DNA of 64,000 nt from Cololabis saira (GCF_033807715.1 NC_084597.1:12455170-12519169); one strand, 5' to 3'; shown: positions 43,001 through 52,728, numbered from the stretch's first letter. Made by a program: numbers and translations. Notes: generated by a model from the letters alone, not told the origin.

Positions 43001-46000
43001 CGGTGGTTAAGTTAGCAGACTCTTTTATTATTACATCCATTTATTTAATAATGGATGTAAAACAGAAGCAGCAGTGGTCTATGGTACAATCCACCAACAG
43101 TAACGTCTGCGGGCTCCGTGCCCGCCGATGCAGCGGCGCAGCCTCGCGTCCGAGCCCGTGGGGGAGCGTTCCAGCCCTGGGACGCTTGGACGCGAGGCTC
43201 CGTGACCGCCGATGCAGCGGCAGCTCCATCCATTTATTTCATAAAAATTCCCGGCCCGCGGGGACGCCTCCCAGCCCGCCGTTCTGGTTCCGCCGCGTTA
43301 CACCAACGCAGAGCCTACGGCGGAGCTCCTGAGGAGAGGAGAGGAGCTGCTGTCCCCCGGGGCTGCTGGCTTTCGAGTCAAATTTCTTAACAGGCCTTAT
43401 TTGGATAAACTGAGCCCAGGTTGGGGATCTTAAAGGGTTACTTTACCTGAAAAAAATATTAAAACTTAATAAAGTGCCATATTAACAGCGCTACAGCAGG
43501 AATTAAAACAGCTTTTAACTGTCGGCTTCCTCATATGGTGTGACGATCGACGCAGAGCCTACGGCGTAGGTTACGCGGCGATGGGCTCCGTACGACGTTC
43601 CCTACCCCGTAAAGTCTGCGTCGATTTAACGCGGAACCGTAAATCATCTCCGGAGCCGGCAGTCAGCCAGAAATTCCGAAATTTTCAGAGCAAATTTCTT
43701 AACAGGCGTTATTTGGATAAACTGAGCCCAGGTTGGGGATCTTAACGGGTTACTTTACCTGAAAAAATATTAAAACTTAATAAAGTGCCATATTAACAGC
43801 GCTACAGCTGAAATTAAAACAGCTTTTGGCTCTCAGCTTCCTGATCAGGGTGGGGATGAAAACGAGGGGGCGTGGTGACGTGGCTCTCTGGCCAGCTGCT
43901 GGCTAGCACCAGCTGTTTAAAACCAAACGGTTCTTACTTAGAACCAACCGCGAACCGGCTCTAGCACCAGCCCTGGAACCAGCTTGGTGTAAAAGGGGTA
44001 TGAATGGTAGAGGCATTAAACCATTGGGTGCAAATTCAGTATGTGATTGATAAACTATAACATTTAAAGGAGACCTATTATGGCATCTAATACCTATTTT
44101 AAACAGGCCTTGAATGTATTAAAAACAAGCTTTTGATTGTTTTTGCTAAATAAATTAGAAATTCAGCCTCTAAACCATGTCTTTATCATCCCATTCTCTA
44201 ACCTCATTATCTATGTGGGATTCTGAGTGGGTGGGGCTATGATAATGAGGCACTGTGCTGATTGGCTGCCTGAATGACGCGTAGAAAATGTTGGTAGCTC
44301 CGGCCGGTGGAATTGTTGTTGTTCCAGCCAGAATTAGTTGTGGGCGTGGTTTCACGCATCGGAGGCCAACCTATGTAAATCACTCCTGAATCTCAACGGC
44401 TCGTAGAAGCCACATCACACTTGATGGCTCATCCGGGCGTAGGGCTGGGCGATATATCGAGTATAGTCGATGTATCTCGGCTTCTAAATGATGACTCTAT
44501 TGTGAATATTCGAGTATACGTTTGCTTTTAGGCATTAAATGACAGACTTTTCTCGCTCTCTCGTCTCGTCTCTCCTTCTCTGAGACATAAAACAAGCATA
44601 CCCTGTTAGATACGTTAGTCACGTGCTGTCGTGTGTGCATTCCCCCGACCAGCTGCAGGTGTCGGCGCTGCTGACCGGGACCGCCGGTCACTTCCACCCC
44701 GCTTTAACTTTCCCAAACTCGGCCTGTTTGCGCCGTGAGCTCATCTGCGCGGTTGCTACGCGCGACGGACTCTTTTCAAAGCAAACCGGTTTAGTAAAGA
44801 CGGGAGGGGATGTTTTCTCCTCGCACGGCTCTCCGGAGAACTGAGGAGCCGCTCAGCGCGACACGCGCAGCCAAGCATTTAGACTGATTTATGGTTCCGC
44901 GTTACACCAACGCAGAGCCTACGGCGTAAGTGCGCGTCGCCACGTACCCTACGCCGTACCCTCGGGGATAAATAAAGTTTCTGAATCTGAATCCCTACAG
45001 CGTAGGTTCTGCGTCGATTTAATGCGGAACCATAATTTAGGCTTTTCTCTTCCAGAGCAACGAGAGAAACGTCACCTAGTGTTGCTTAAATGTGGCCACA
45101 TGAAATTAATCACTATCATTGAAACAAAGTTAAACAAGACTATATGACGTCATATTTCTAAAAGTAAGTGAAAGTGATGCAAAGTAAAGGAGGAGAGGAT
45201 GAAACATTGCAGTCCCTACACCTACATTAGTCTTAATATAAAGGTGCTCTAAGGCCCTCCTGCTCAGAGCAGCTCATCCTGGTAAAACCAGGTAAAACCA
45301 GGTAAAACCGGGACCAGAACATGTTCTTAGCAGATGTTATTCAGACGGGGAGTCAGAGATGCAACGTGCACTTTCTGTTTTGAAATTACACTTTTTATGT
45401 CTGTGCCAGTTTTGGTAAATTTGACTTATTCCCCCTTTTTGCATGAAAGTTTAAAATGAGCATATATTAATGCAGTATGAATAAGAATGTTTTAATGTAG
45501 ACATATAGAATCATCATACTGGTGTGATTGTTTGCATCAAAGTGTTAAATCAAGGCTAAGGCAAAATATCGAGATATATATCGTGTATCGTGACATGGCC
45601 TAAAAATATCGAGATATTAATAAAAGGCCATATCGCCCAGCCCTATCCGGGCGGCTGTACAGACACTGCAGAATTTGGTTGCTTTCCTCCTTCTCTGAGT
45701 TGGCAGGCTGAGGGGAGACCACTTTATATATGTCAAAGCAAGAAAAAACATGTTTTTCATAATAGGTCCCCTTTATTCAATATTTTAGTGAAAGATTTTT
45801 GATTGTTGTTGTTGGATTGTCAAATGGAAATTATCTGTCTCAGTACAACCATGATACAAATACTGCCCGCAACTTTAAACGTAATGATGGGACTTGCACA
45901 GTCACAGCACTTACCCAATTCTGTCGACCAGCGCATCCATGCTCTTGTCTACTAGATGTCTGTTGGTCTGCCGCAAACCAAAGCCTTGTTCTTTGAACAT

Positions 46001-46492
46001 TTTGGTAAAGCTCAAAAGGTCTGATGGGCTCATCTCAAAGTATGCATAATACAGAAAGATGATCTCTAGCAGCAGAGACTGCTCTCTCAAACACTGCAGG
46101 AACCATCGCGATACTTGTCTCTCTGTCTGTGGGGGGAATGTGTATTTCATATAAGTTCATTTTTAAAGTCAAATAAAAAAATTTTAAATTAATTAGTGGA
46201 TTACAATTAGGAATGGGCGATATTTTACCGTTCAGGATAAACCGTCAAAAAAATTCCTCACGGTAAGAATTTGTCATCTCGCGGTAAAAACGATAAATTC
46301 CCGTTGATGACGTTTTTGTGTAAAACTGATTTATGGTTCTGTGTTTAATCCACCCACAACGTACGTGAAGGAAGGAAGGAAGGAAGGAAGGAAGGAAGGA
46401 AGGAAGGAAGGAAGGAAGGAAGGAAGGGAGAAAAGAGGAAGGGAAGAAGGAAGGAGAGAGCAGGAGGAAAGAAGGAAGGGAAAAAAGCCTGA

Positions 46493-46584
<92 letters not shown>

Positions 46585-46647
46585 GAGAAAAGAGGAAGGG
46601 AAGAAGGAAGGAGAGCAGGAGGAAAGAAGGAAGGGAAAAAAGCCTGA

Positions 46648-46679
<32 letters not shown>

Positions 46680-46745
46680 GAGAAAAGAGGAAGGGAAGAA
46701 GGAAGGAGAGCAGGAGGAAAGAAAGAAGGAAGGAAATGAGCCTGA

Positions 46746-46837
<92 letters not shown>

Positions 46838-49799
46838 AACATTCCCATTGATGACGTTTTTGTGTAACAAACATGGCAGATCTGAGAGCGAGATAGATTT
46901 ATAGTTAAAAAGGTGGAGTTGAATTGGTAATTTTTTATTCTCATTTCTATCGTTATCAGGATAAATGCCAGAAATTATCGTGATACATTTTTTTAGTCCA
47001 TACCGCCCATCCCTAATTACAATACATGGTGTATTATTCAAATTATGAACTAAATTCATGTTTTCACCATGAGGTTTCCATGAGTTTCCCATGTTGGTGC
47101 CTCTGCCTTGAAGAGATTCTCAAATTGCGACTGATAGTTGCTCACTAAATCTTTCTCCAGCTTATTAACACAGTTACTGTATTCAGACTTGACAAAACAA
47201 AAACAAAAATGGTGTTATTTAAAAGACTACATTAAATATTTTTCAACAAGTAATTCACAATTTAAATATCAAAGTTGTACTTCATTATCACAAATATAGC
47301 TGCCTCTCACCCGATACGGATGTCGCTCATCCTGAAAGTACGTCAACAGGAGGAGAACACACCTGAGCAGGCACATGCGTTCCTCATAATAATAGTCAGC
47401 TATCTGTAAAAGTATTTGCATAAACAGTGATAGATACTGAGTGAAAGATGGAAGATACAACTGTCTGTTTACAAATAAAAACAATGTAGATCTGTGTTCT
47501 CACCTTAAACAGCAGTGTCTGACTCTGTCGCTCATCCTTGAGAGCAACCTGTGGAGAAGATTTCATTTATTTACAATATCATGGTTTTGTTGGGCTTTTA
47601 GTTTTTAAATATCTTAGCATTTTTGTTTCTCATGCAAAACTGTGAACCAAATTATGAAAGTGAGGACACCTTTAATGAATCACGGGTCCCTCTGTAGTCC
47701 TCTTGTAGATAGCACTGTAAAAGCTGAACACTCTGCTGCTGATCAAGACTCTGTAAGATCATTATGAAACCATCAAGAAATGTACAACTATGTGAAAACT
47801 GACAATCAGTACTGTTACATTAATAGACATAACACTTACCAAAAATGTACTGATTCTTAGACCGAAGTCCTTCAGAGACTCAGGAACAACTTTGTCATCT
47901 TTCACTTTCCCAGCAGATGATGGACTACAAAATGTGATGCTGACCGTTAGAAATTCATTTATGACTTGCATAGTTGATGTGAAGAGACCTAGTTGGACAT
48001 GTACCTGGGTTTCTGATAGTAACTTAATCCTTGATGCAGTCTGTCCCAGTGTCTGTCAAGCTCTACTTGTATCTGATCCTGCAAATACCAAACATTAATA
48101 GATAAAAGAAAAAGTTCTGAAGTATCATATTGTACCTGAAAAGTAAATTTGCTCAATTTTTGGCTTTGGTGTCCTGTCGACATCCAGTGCATAACAAAAA
48201 GCAGCAAGACGACATACCGGTTCTCGCAGTGCTGACCTCCCCAGCAGTATGGTCCATAATTCTCGACAGGTCCTAGGTAACGGAGGGTTTGATTAATAAG
48301 TAAGTAAGTAATAATTAGCAATACTGCATATTTACATATGTATACAGCAATACGGTTGTATTAACACACAATTTGCACACACACACTATACACAGGGAGG
48401 CACTTGATATAAATACAGAAAAATTTTAAATTTATATTTTGAGACTAGGGTAGCCAATGTGACAATATACATCCGACCAATGGTCAAAGTTGTGTGCGCA
48501 CGCACGCACGCAAACGCACGCACACACACACTATTTAAATGTCATGTAACAATCATCATAACAAGTAACCATCAAAAGCATAATTTTTCAAACCAGCACT
48601 AAACATTTTTACTTTTCAACAAAATGTGCTTTTGAACTACCAGTAATGTTTCAGAATTAATCAACTTAACACTCTCAACTCAAGTTACTTAGTTAACTCA
48701 AGTTACAAGTACTTAGTTGACTTTGTATCAGCGAATCTGTACTGTCATGAAACTGTACCTGATCCTATGCAATTCTTCTAATAAATTCTTCAATCAATGA
48801 AGATGCATCTTATTCAAACCTCATCGGTGAGCCTTTTAGTAAACCAGTCATGCTATTATTCACAACTCACTGATTGCAATGTTCACGGAACCTTCACATG
48901 TTACTCATCTTACTATTTATCTCTATCTATAAATGAAAGATTATATTGCAAGTTTATCTTTTCAGGCTGCTTTTGTAAATAAGAATTTGTTCTTAAATTG
49001 CTTGCCTGGGTAAATAATCATCGCAGGTCCTTCCTCCCCACTGCCATCAGACTGTATAACCAGGCCTGCTCTCAGTAGCCAGTGGACAATAATATGTGCA
49101 ATAATATAAGATGTGCAACATCTGCCAGTCTACCTCACAACACTCCACCTGCTTTTTCTGCACTGTTTCTTCTTTCAACCAACTGTATATACTGTTCATA
49201 TTATGTGGTTATACATATTTTATACGTATCTTTTTGTATTTTTTATATATTTTTTATTTCTGACTTCTCAGTCTTTTTACCCCTCCCCTGCATGTGTGTG
49301 CTAAGTGTACTGCTGACAACAAAATAAGTTTCCCCACTGAGGGAGAAAATAAAGGATATCTTATCTTATCTTATAAGGGTTAAATTAAAAAAATCTTTTA
49401 TGTTGTTATTAGTAGTTATTTTATTATTTTTTAAATTTAAATCTAACTTGGTGGGTTCCATTCATGCTGAAGTAAGAGATGTGGGTATTTAGTGTGACGG
49501 AGCGGTATTTGGTGTGGAGGCTGCACATGTTGGTGATGTTTGTCTCCCTGTGTTGACATGCGGCGTGACAGAAAACCATTCAAATGTTTAGCCGCTAAGC
49601 TACCGCTAACGCGGGGAACTAACCACGTGACTAACCGCCCAAGGAGGGGCCGCTTCTGCTGGGCTAAATCGATAAATAAACGATATATCTAGGAATATTT
49701 GCGTTCTGACGCGTGATTTTAGAAAGGTACATTGACAAAGACTGTAGCAGAAAGTTTGTTGCTAAGTTGCTACCTGACGCTCATCTCTGATTCCGCCAT
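19008..49799 (-). CDS. nup188: Nucleoporin NUP188, complete, 43 coding exons, 1,740 aa
   Basis: Exons in transcript order: 49799-49774, 48272-48218, 48078-48005, 47924-47840, 47750-47670, 47548-47504, 47403-47311, 47187-47068, 46126-45915, 42599-42485, 42319-42119, 40112-40032, 39945-39853, 39765-39646, 39556-39430, 39313-39155, 37751-37625, 37531-37444, 36582-36506, 36400-36286, 36198-36078, 35991-35925, 35534-35409, 34203-33963, 33877-33671, 33568-33399, 32968-32899, 32810-32743, 32627-32432, 28023-27946, 27863-27778, 27690-27545, 27466-27288, 26121-25921, 25288-25196, 25082-24951, 24862-24725, 24640-24566, 23089-22871, 22771-22640, 22559-22486, 21628-21499, 19187-19008. The lengths sum to 5,223 nt, in phase throughout; human NUP188 is about 1,749 aa. 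Diagnostic stretches are [49 protein letters not shown] and [16 protein letters not shown]. Family knowledge: a large alpha-solenoid in the nuclear pore inner ring, partner of NUP93. One intron is GC-AG; all others are GT-AG. Long introns hold Rex3 and MITEs, yet no exon is disrupted. Confidence 0.97.
19845..20070. repeat. About 40-bp minisatellite, unit attcaactagaatatggtg + taaaagttaattta
   Basis: Six or so tandem units. A shorter run of the same unit, in reverse complement, lies at about 14890-15055 in the other copy of the element. Copy number differs between the two element copies. Confidence 0.85.
20075..20458. repeat. Common teleost interspersed repeat
   Basis: The well-known fish repeat running from ttacccgctttatccc through gggaggaagccggagtaccc and gagaacatgcaaactccaca to ctaagccaccgtgctgccc. 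It interrupts the minisatellite of family J copy 2, so it inserted last. I do not assign its LINE/SINE family. Confidence 0.85.
21685..22425. mobile_element. hAT-like MITE, family C copy 2
   Basis: Same element as 12353-13586 without the nested insertion, so it shows the empty site. The 8-bp duplication is caagttat (21677-21684, 22426-22433). It lies in the nup188 intron between the exons at 21499-21628 and 22486-22559. Confidence 0.9.
23110..23745. mobile_element. MITE, family H copy 2, right end missing
   Basis: Shares the interior of 36683-37431 (atcgattt... tttggtattttttttgttta... ctgccaatacttgctg... aatcaaatcttgataat). The right terminal repeat is absent and L1-like coding sequence starts right after it. 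Confidence 0.7.
23760..24560 (+). mobile_element. L1-type ORF2 C-terminal fragment with 3' UTR
   Basis: Plus-strand ORF 23773-24249 includes [35 protein letters not shown] and IQIFW, the zinc-binding C-terminus of L1-type reverse transcriptases. It is opposite in orientation to nup188 and runs to just before a nup188 exon. Confidence 0.75.
24725..24862 (-). CDS. nup188: nup188 exon with a GC splice donor
   Basis: This exon encodes [20 protein letters not shown] and ends LLRDIQ. It is followed on the minus strand by CAG|GCAAGT. The next exon (24640-24566, [10 protein letters not shown]...) continues the conserved protein in phase after an 84-nt intron ending in CTACAG. Apart from the C at +2 the donor is perfect consensus, as is usual for GC-AG introns. 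Confidence 0.85.
25454..25804. mobile_element. Tc1/mariner-like MITE
   Basis: Ends caggactgtctcagaaaatt and its inverse (near-perfect), flanked by TA (25452-25453, 25805-25806). Strongly palindromic around 25560-25720. Lies in a nup188 intron. Confidence 0.85.
26286..27120. mobile_element. hAT-like MITE, family F
   Basis: Ends caggggtgtcaaatg / tttgacacccctg, with exact 8-bp duplication ctttactt (26278-26285, 27121-27128). AT-rich interior without a convincing ORF. Lies in a nup188 intron. Confidence 0.9.
28375..28715 (+). repeat. LINE 3' UTR-like repeat
   Basis: Contains gaggaagggacaggactaaa and gcttcctcctgttccctc, ending in an A-rich aaataaacaata tail. A related segment in the other orientation is at 54806-55260. 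Typical of fish L1-like 3' UTRs. No ORF. Confidence 0.55.
28775..32000 (-). mobile_element. Rex3 non-LTR retrotransposon (RTE clade), nearly complete
   Basis: It lies in a nup188 intron in the same orientation as the gene. It is identified by endonuclease and reverse transcriptase domains, and by sequence at 29694-29715 (ggtgacaaagggcagccctg) and about 30138 that matches, from memory, the widely used Rex3 PCR primer sites. The 3' end is a GATGA-rich short repeat tail near 28775-28800. A 9-bp direct repeat aaaatacgc flanks it (28766-28774 and 32001-32009), a good target-site duplication. The host segment seems to be an older repeat with cagtggttcccaa-type ends (about 28243 and 32365). Confidence 0.9.
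28793..31995 (-). pseudogene. Rex3 ORF: apurinic endonuclease plus reverse transcriptase, one frameshift
   Basis: The first segment (start at 31995, MPTMMKKKS...) carries the endonuclease N-terminus ([28 protein letters not shown]). It loses frame near 31388-31402, where one base appears to be missing. The second segment is open from 31402 to 28793 (869 codons). It has [10 protein letters not shown] and STDHHLVVS (endonuclease), then [37 protein letters not shown] and FADDVVLLA (reverse transcriptase, FADD about residue 602) and the C-terminal [11 protein letters not shown] region. Apart from the single indel no stops are seen, so the insertion is young. ORFs on the plus strand here are antisense shadows. 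Confidence 0.88.
33036..33360. repeat. Degenerate acacccgaaaaaaacccgaa minisatellite
   Basis: About 325 bp of irregular units mixing aaaataaacccgaaacac and cccgaaaaaaacc. Lies in the nup188 intron between the exons at 32899-32968 and 33399-33568. Overlapping FGCVS-rich ORFs are translations of the repeat. Confidence 0.88.
34550..35182. mobile_element. hAT-like MITE, family B copy 2
   Basis: Same ends as 987-1607, with its own 8-bp duplication gcacgaac (34542-34549, 35183-35190). It lies in a nup188 intron and is close to copy 1 through most of its length, in the same orientation. Confidence 0.88.
36683..37431. mobile_element. hAT-like MITE, family H copy 1
   Basis: The right end is the inverse of tagggctggggattg; the left end is diverged (caggcctgtgttg). 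Exact 8-bp duplication catcatac (36675-36682, 37432-37439). A related copy lies at 23110-23745. Confidence 0.82.
38022..39067. mobile_element. hAT-like MITE, family G
   Basis: Ends taggggtgta / tacacccccta-type, with exact 8-bp duplication attttgag (38014-38021, 39068-39075). It includes the repeated atcgtatcgt motif near its right end. Lies in a nup188 intron. Confidence 0.88.
40275..40820 (+). mobile_element. L1-type 3' fragment
   Basis: From about 40287 the reading [20 protein letters not shown] continues to [18 protein letters not shown], typical of the ORF2 end of fish L1. The A-rich 3' end aaaactaaataaaaatgaa lies near 40786-40804. Confidence 0.72.
40821..42118 (-). other. nup188: nup188 intron, mixed unclassified sequence
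   Basis: Includes a CpG-richer patch at 41205-41350 (gcggcacaacgcgctgacgc), the small foldback 41629-41714 and, at its right edge, a probable MITE end (gatagctgcagccctac). No exon is needed here: the flanking nup188 exons join in phase. Confidence 0.45.
41629..41714. repeat. Small perfect foldback
   Basis: Arms attttgaacactgctaaaac and its inverse, 21 bp each, separated by about 44 bp. Lies in a nup188 intron. Confidence 0.7.
42715..43998. mobile_element. TA-flanked DNA element with GC-rich core
   Basis: Ends ccccttttacaccaagctgg / ccagcttggtgtaaaagggg, flanked by TA. The subterminal gccagccctggaacc stretches are also inverted. The core is GC-rich with two copies of a taaacagcgctacagc segment and parts of the palindromic gcgtt element (43290-43330, 43545-43655). 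Lies in the intron between nup188 exons 9 and 10. Confidence 0.8.
44440..45645. mobile_element. hAT-like MITE, family B copy 3, long form
   Basis: Ends tagggctgggcgatatat and its inverse, with 8-bp duplication tccgggcg (44432-44439, 45646-45653). It is about twice the length of the other copies, GC-richer, and contains the palindromic short element at 44880-45045. It is nested in the TTAA-flanked element 44068-45772. Confidence 0.85.
44880..45045. mobile_element. Short palindromic element (gatttatggttccgcgtt)
   Basis: Ends gatttatggttccgcgtta and the inverse (aatgcggaaccataa), with internal acgcagagcctacggcgta palindromes. Related full or partial copies occur at about 14576-14690, 20690-20790, 43290-43330, 43545-43655 and 46325-46365, always inside other transposons. 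Confidence 0.65.
46208..47015. mobile_element. hAT-like MITE, family D copy 2, carrying GGAA/GAAA arrays
   Basis: Ends as in 12586-13104, with 8-bp duplication attacaat (46200-46207, 47016-47023). The interior holds four purine-repeat blocks separated by a repeated GC-richer spacer (gagagaaaagaggaaggg...). It lies in the nup188 intron between exons 8 and 9. Confidence 0.88.
46366..46839 (+). repeat. Compound (GGAA)n/(GAAA)n purine tract
   Basis: GGAA repeats (46366-46430), then three GAAA blocks (about 46491-46582, 46646-46680, 46745-46839) separated by two near-identical copies of a purine-rich spacer. A duplication of block plus spacer is evident. One strand is almost pure purine for about 470 bp. 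Confidence 0.95.
49015..49378 (+). mobile_element. Rex1/Babar-like LINE 3' end
   Basis: Reads [14 protein letters not shown] at its left, then a 3' UTR with gtttccccactgagggag and a terminal (atctt)n tail (49355-49375). Short, 5'-truncated copy in nup188 intron 1. The family name is from the tail type and is inference. Confidence 0.6.
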
Positions 49800-49880
49800 C
49801 TTCGCTCCTGCCCTGTGATTGGTTGACGGGAGGACGCGTCACGGCGTCTTCTTCGTCGTCACAAAACTGCCGTCTTTGAA
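49774..49880 (-). promoter_or_regulatory. nup188: nup188 start exon and proximal promoter
   Basis: ATG is the complement of 49797-49799 and starts MAESEMSV, with a donor after 49774. The start lies inside AAGATGGCGGA, a YY1-like element common at housekeeping start sites. Just upstream are an inverted CCAAT box (plus-strand gattgg, about 49817-49822) and CRE/CpG-rich sequence (gacgcgtcacggcgtc). The transcription start cannot be fixed from sequence. Confidence 0.5.
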
Positions 49881-50072
49881 AAAAAAAAAAAAAAAGAAAA
49901 AACGTCTTTGATCTCGCTCTACTGTCGCGTTATAAAACTTTATTTAAACTTTAAACTTTATTTATATAGCACCTCTCATGCAGATAAAATGCAACACAAA
50001 ATGCTTTACAATAAAAAGAGAAAAGAAGCAATCCCCCTTGACCCCCCCCACTCCCCGTACCCTCATTCATAC

Positions 50073-50175
<103 letters not shown>

Positions 50176-50576
50176 AGTACTCGAGTTGTAAAAAAAAATC
50201 AGGGGGGGTGGTGGATTTTATCATATGGGGACAGATAATTTGTGCTGATTACAAATAATGTAATATATTACAATTAATAGCACTGACCAAAACACCTGCA
50301 GAATACTGCAGAAATGGCATAGCATGCAGCCTTCTGTAAGCTTTAAATATCCACTGGGCTTACATCTAATACATCAAAACACAACAATAAAAAACAGTTT
50401 TCTGAACTTATCAATATGCCTCTGTCCTTCACAGGATAAGTAAAATGGATCACTGCAAAAACTCAAAATCTTAACAAGAATATTTGTCTTATTTCTAGTT
50501 AAAATGTCTCATTTTAGTAAAAAAAAATCTCATTACACTTAAAACAAGACTCATCACTGGAAAAAACAACAATTTT

Positions 50577-50727
50577 CACCTGTTTCAAGTAGATTTTCAC
50601 TTGAAATAAGTAGAAAAATCTGCCAGTGGAACAAGATTTTTTTGCTTGTAATGAGAAGATAAATCTTGTCCCACTGGCAGATTTTTCTACTTATTTCAAG
50701 TGAAAATTTACTTGAAATAGGTGAAAT
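50577..50727. repeat. Long hairpin repeat
   Basis: The arms caagtagattttcacttgaa... and ...ttcaagtgaaaatttacttg are inverse over about 65 bp with a short gcttgtaatgagaag loop. Typical of palindromic MITE cores in fish. Flanked by related aaaatgtctcatttt sequence. Confidence 0.75.
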
Positions 50728-50991
50728 TTGTCAAATAAGTTATTTTTCTGGTGATGACTCTAAATGTTGAAATATCAGTAAAACCACATTAATTGATGAA
50801 ATGAAATAAGGGATGAAAAGGAGGGATGGCAGTTTTACAGGGGGGATGATTTTGACCGTTTTTATTTCAGGGGGGGATGCCATCCACCCTCATCCCCCCT
50901 CAACTCGAGTACTGCATACAGCATACTATACAGATGCATACACCCCAGGCAACCCCCACCCTTGTGATAAAAATGGAGTATGGCTGAGCTA

Positions 50992-51480
50992 GGGTTGCCA
51001 CCTTTCAGAAATAAAAATAAGGGACACCCCGATTTCAGCAGCGCAGGCGCCAAAAAAAGGGACATCCCCAAAACTTCTTAAATGCATAGAAATGTATTTA
51101 TTTTATATGAAAAAGAAAACGCTTTGATTTAAAGTTTAAAGTGCTTTAATAGCATTGAATGTGCATGACTGTACAGACAGACAACCATATAGCAACTGAA
51201 ATAGCCTCCTATGCTATGTATGTCCACATCAGCCCAGATGTAGAATATAGATACAGGTGAAGAATATGGTGTAAAAGTTAGTTTATTTCAATAATTCAAC
51301 TTAAAAGGTGAAACTAATACATGTATATTACATAGTCTCATTACATGCAAAGCTAGATATGTTAAACCTTTATTTGTTATAATTTTGATGATTGAATTGT
51401 TTATTGATTTAATAAAATATTCTAATTTTTTCAGATTTTTTTATTTGGGGTTTTCATAAACTGTGAGCCATAATCACCAA
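50992..51480. mobile_element. Family J fragment
   Basis: Begins agggttgccacctttcagaa, as in the interior of 19341-21212, and continues through the attcaacttaaaaggtg segment to the tttcataaactgtgagcc segment. Both ends of the full element are missing. Confidence 0.75.
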
Positions 51481-51854
51481 AATTATAACAAATAAAGACT
51501 TGAAATATCTCACTTTGCATGTAGTGGGAAATAATATATTTGTTTCATTTGTTTGTTTGTTGAATTTACTACGAATGAAGTTTTGCAATATATTCAAATT
51601 TTCCGACCTTCACCTGTATATTATGACATCAATAAATAAGAGCATAATATGTGTCTGTATTGGTTCAATACGGAACGCAACTTTTAATTCCCAATTACGT
51701 AATAATTACGTATTTCAAGGGACGGGTGGCAAGCCTAGGCTGAGCACCGATGGGAGCCATCCACACCGAGAGCCGTCCAAGCCAACGATTAAAGGGGACG
51801 CCGCCGCAGAGACCATCCCAGCCCAGACAGAGGGGCCCCCACCACGACTATGAA

Positions 51855-52040
51855 GGCCTGGAGCAGGACCCCCAACTATCCAGGCCCTGGAGCAGGACCC
51901 CCAGCTATCCAGGACAGGACAGCAGGACCCCCGACTATCCAGGCCAGGACAGCAGGACCCCCAACTATCCAGGCCAGGACAGCAGGACCCCCAACTATCC
52001 AGGCCAGGACAGCAGGACCCCTAACAGGACAGCCCCCCGC
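51855..52040 (+). repeat. 30-bp GC-rich minisatellite
   Basis: About five units of aggacagcaggacccccaac + tatccaggcc with minor variants. The 30-bp period keeps any frame open (for example repeated SRTPNYPGQD), so the ORFs around it need not be genes. Confidence 0.92.
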
Positions 52041-52267
52041 AGGCCCGACCAAGCGCCCGGCGTGGAGGGCCCCCATGAGGAGAACACTGGAGCTGAAAAC
52101 TAAGAGACAATGAATAAGATATGAACAGAACTAAAAGGAATGAAAAACATACTAAAAACAACATAAATGAATGTTAATATAAAAGATAACTTATGGACAC
52201 AAAACTAACACACTGACGAACACTGTCCTCTTTCAGGGCTTTTAACATATGTGTAAATATGGTTTGT

Positions 52268-52384
<117 letters not shown>

Positions 52385-52728
52385 GGATATATGGATATAT
52401 ATGAATGGATATATGTATATATTGTTTCTTCATATTATTAAAATAGCTGAGTTTTACACAATTTGCTTCTGATTCTCATCCTTATCATATAGTACATGTT
52501 TTTACATGTATGTGTGTGTTGTATATTGTGTATTGCAAAATAGCCTACCTATCATACTCACACTAGAATATTCTATTACTGTTAAAATACGCCGAATCAT
52601 GTGTCCGGTATCATGCCTAGATGTATGACGTTTGCAGAAAAAAAAACCCCCCGTGAAAATCCTTTTTTTTTATTCTGCGAGTTATGACTGATTAAATGCG
52701 CTGACACTTAACTGCGCCAGCCAGACAG

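Larger units (their letters stand above)
44068..45772. mobile_element. TTAA-flanked MITE, family K copy 2
   Basis: Ends aggagacctattatgg / cataataggtcccct. Left TTAA at 44064-44067; right flank TTAT (one change). The nested family B element (44440-45645) occupies its centre. Lies in the long nup188 intron between exons 9 and 10. Confidence 0.8.

Noticed and set aside
43041..43390. GC-rich ORFs on both strands
   Set aside because: Composition effect inside the TA-flanked GC-rich transposon; no conserved protein features.
44623..44844. Possible host exon ([19 protein letters not shown]...)
   Set aside because: Within the long form of a MITE; not needed for nup188, whose exons 9 and 10 join in phase.
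46245..47092. ORFs of up to 253 codons rich in FLSFFLPSF on the minus strand
   Set aside because: They translate the GGAA/GAAA arrays inside a MITE; the real nup188 exons lie either side and splice past it.
51855..52040. CRISPR-like regular repeats
   Set aside because: Direct tandem repeats without unique spacers in a vertebrate genome; a minisatellite.
51750..52113. Proline-rich ORFs with RTPNYPGQDS repeats
   Set aside because: The 30-bp minisatellite leaves every frame open; no splice sites, domain or poly(A) support.
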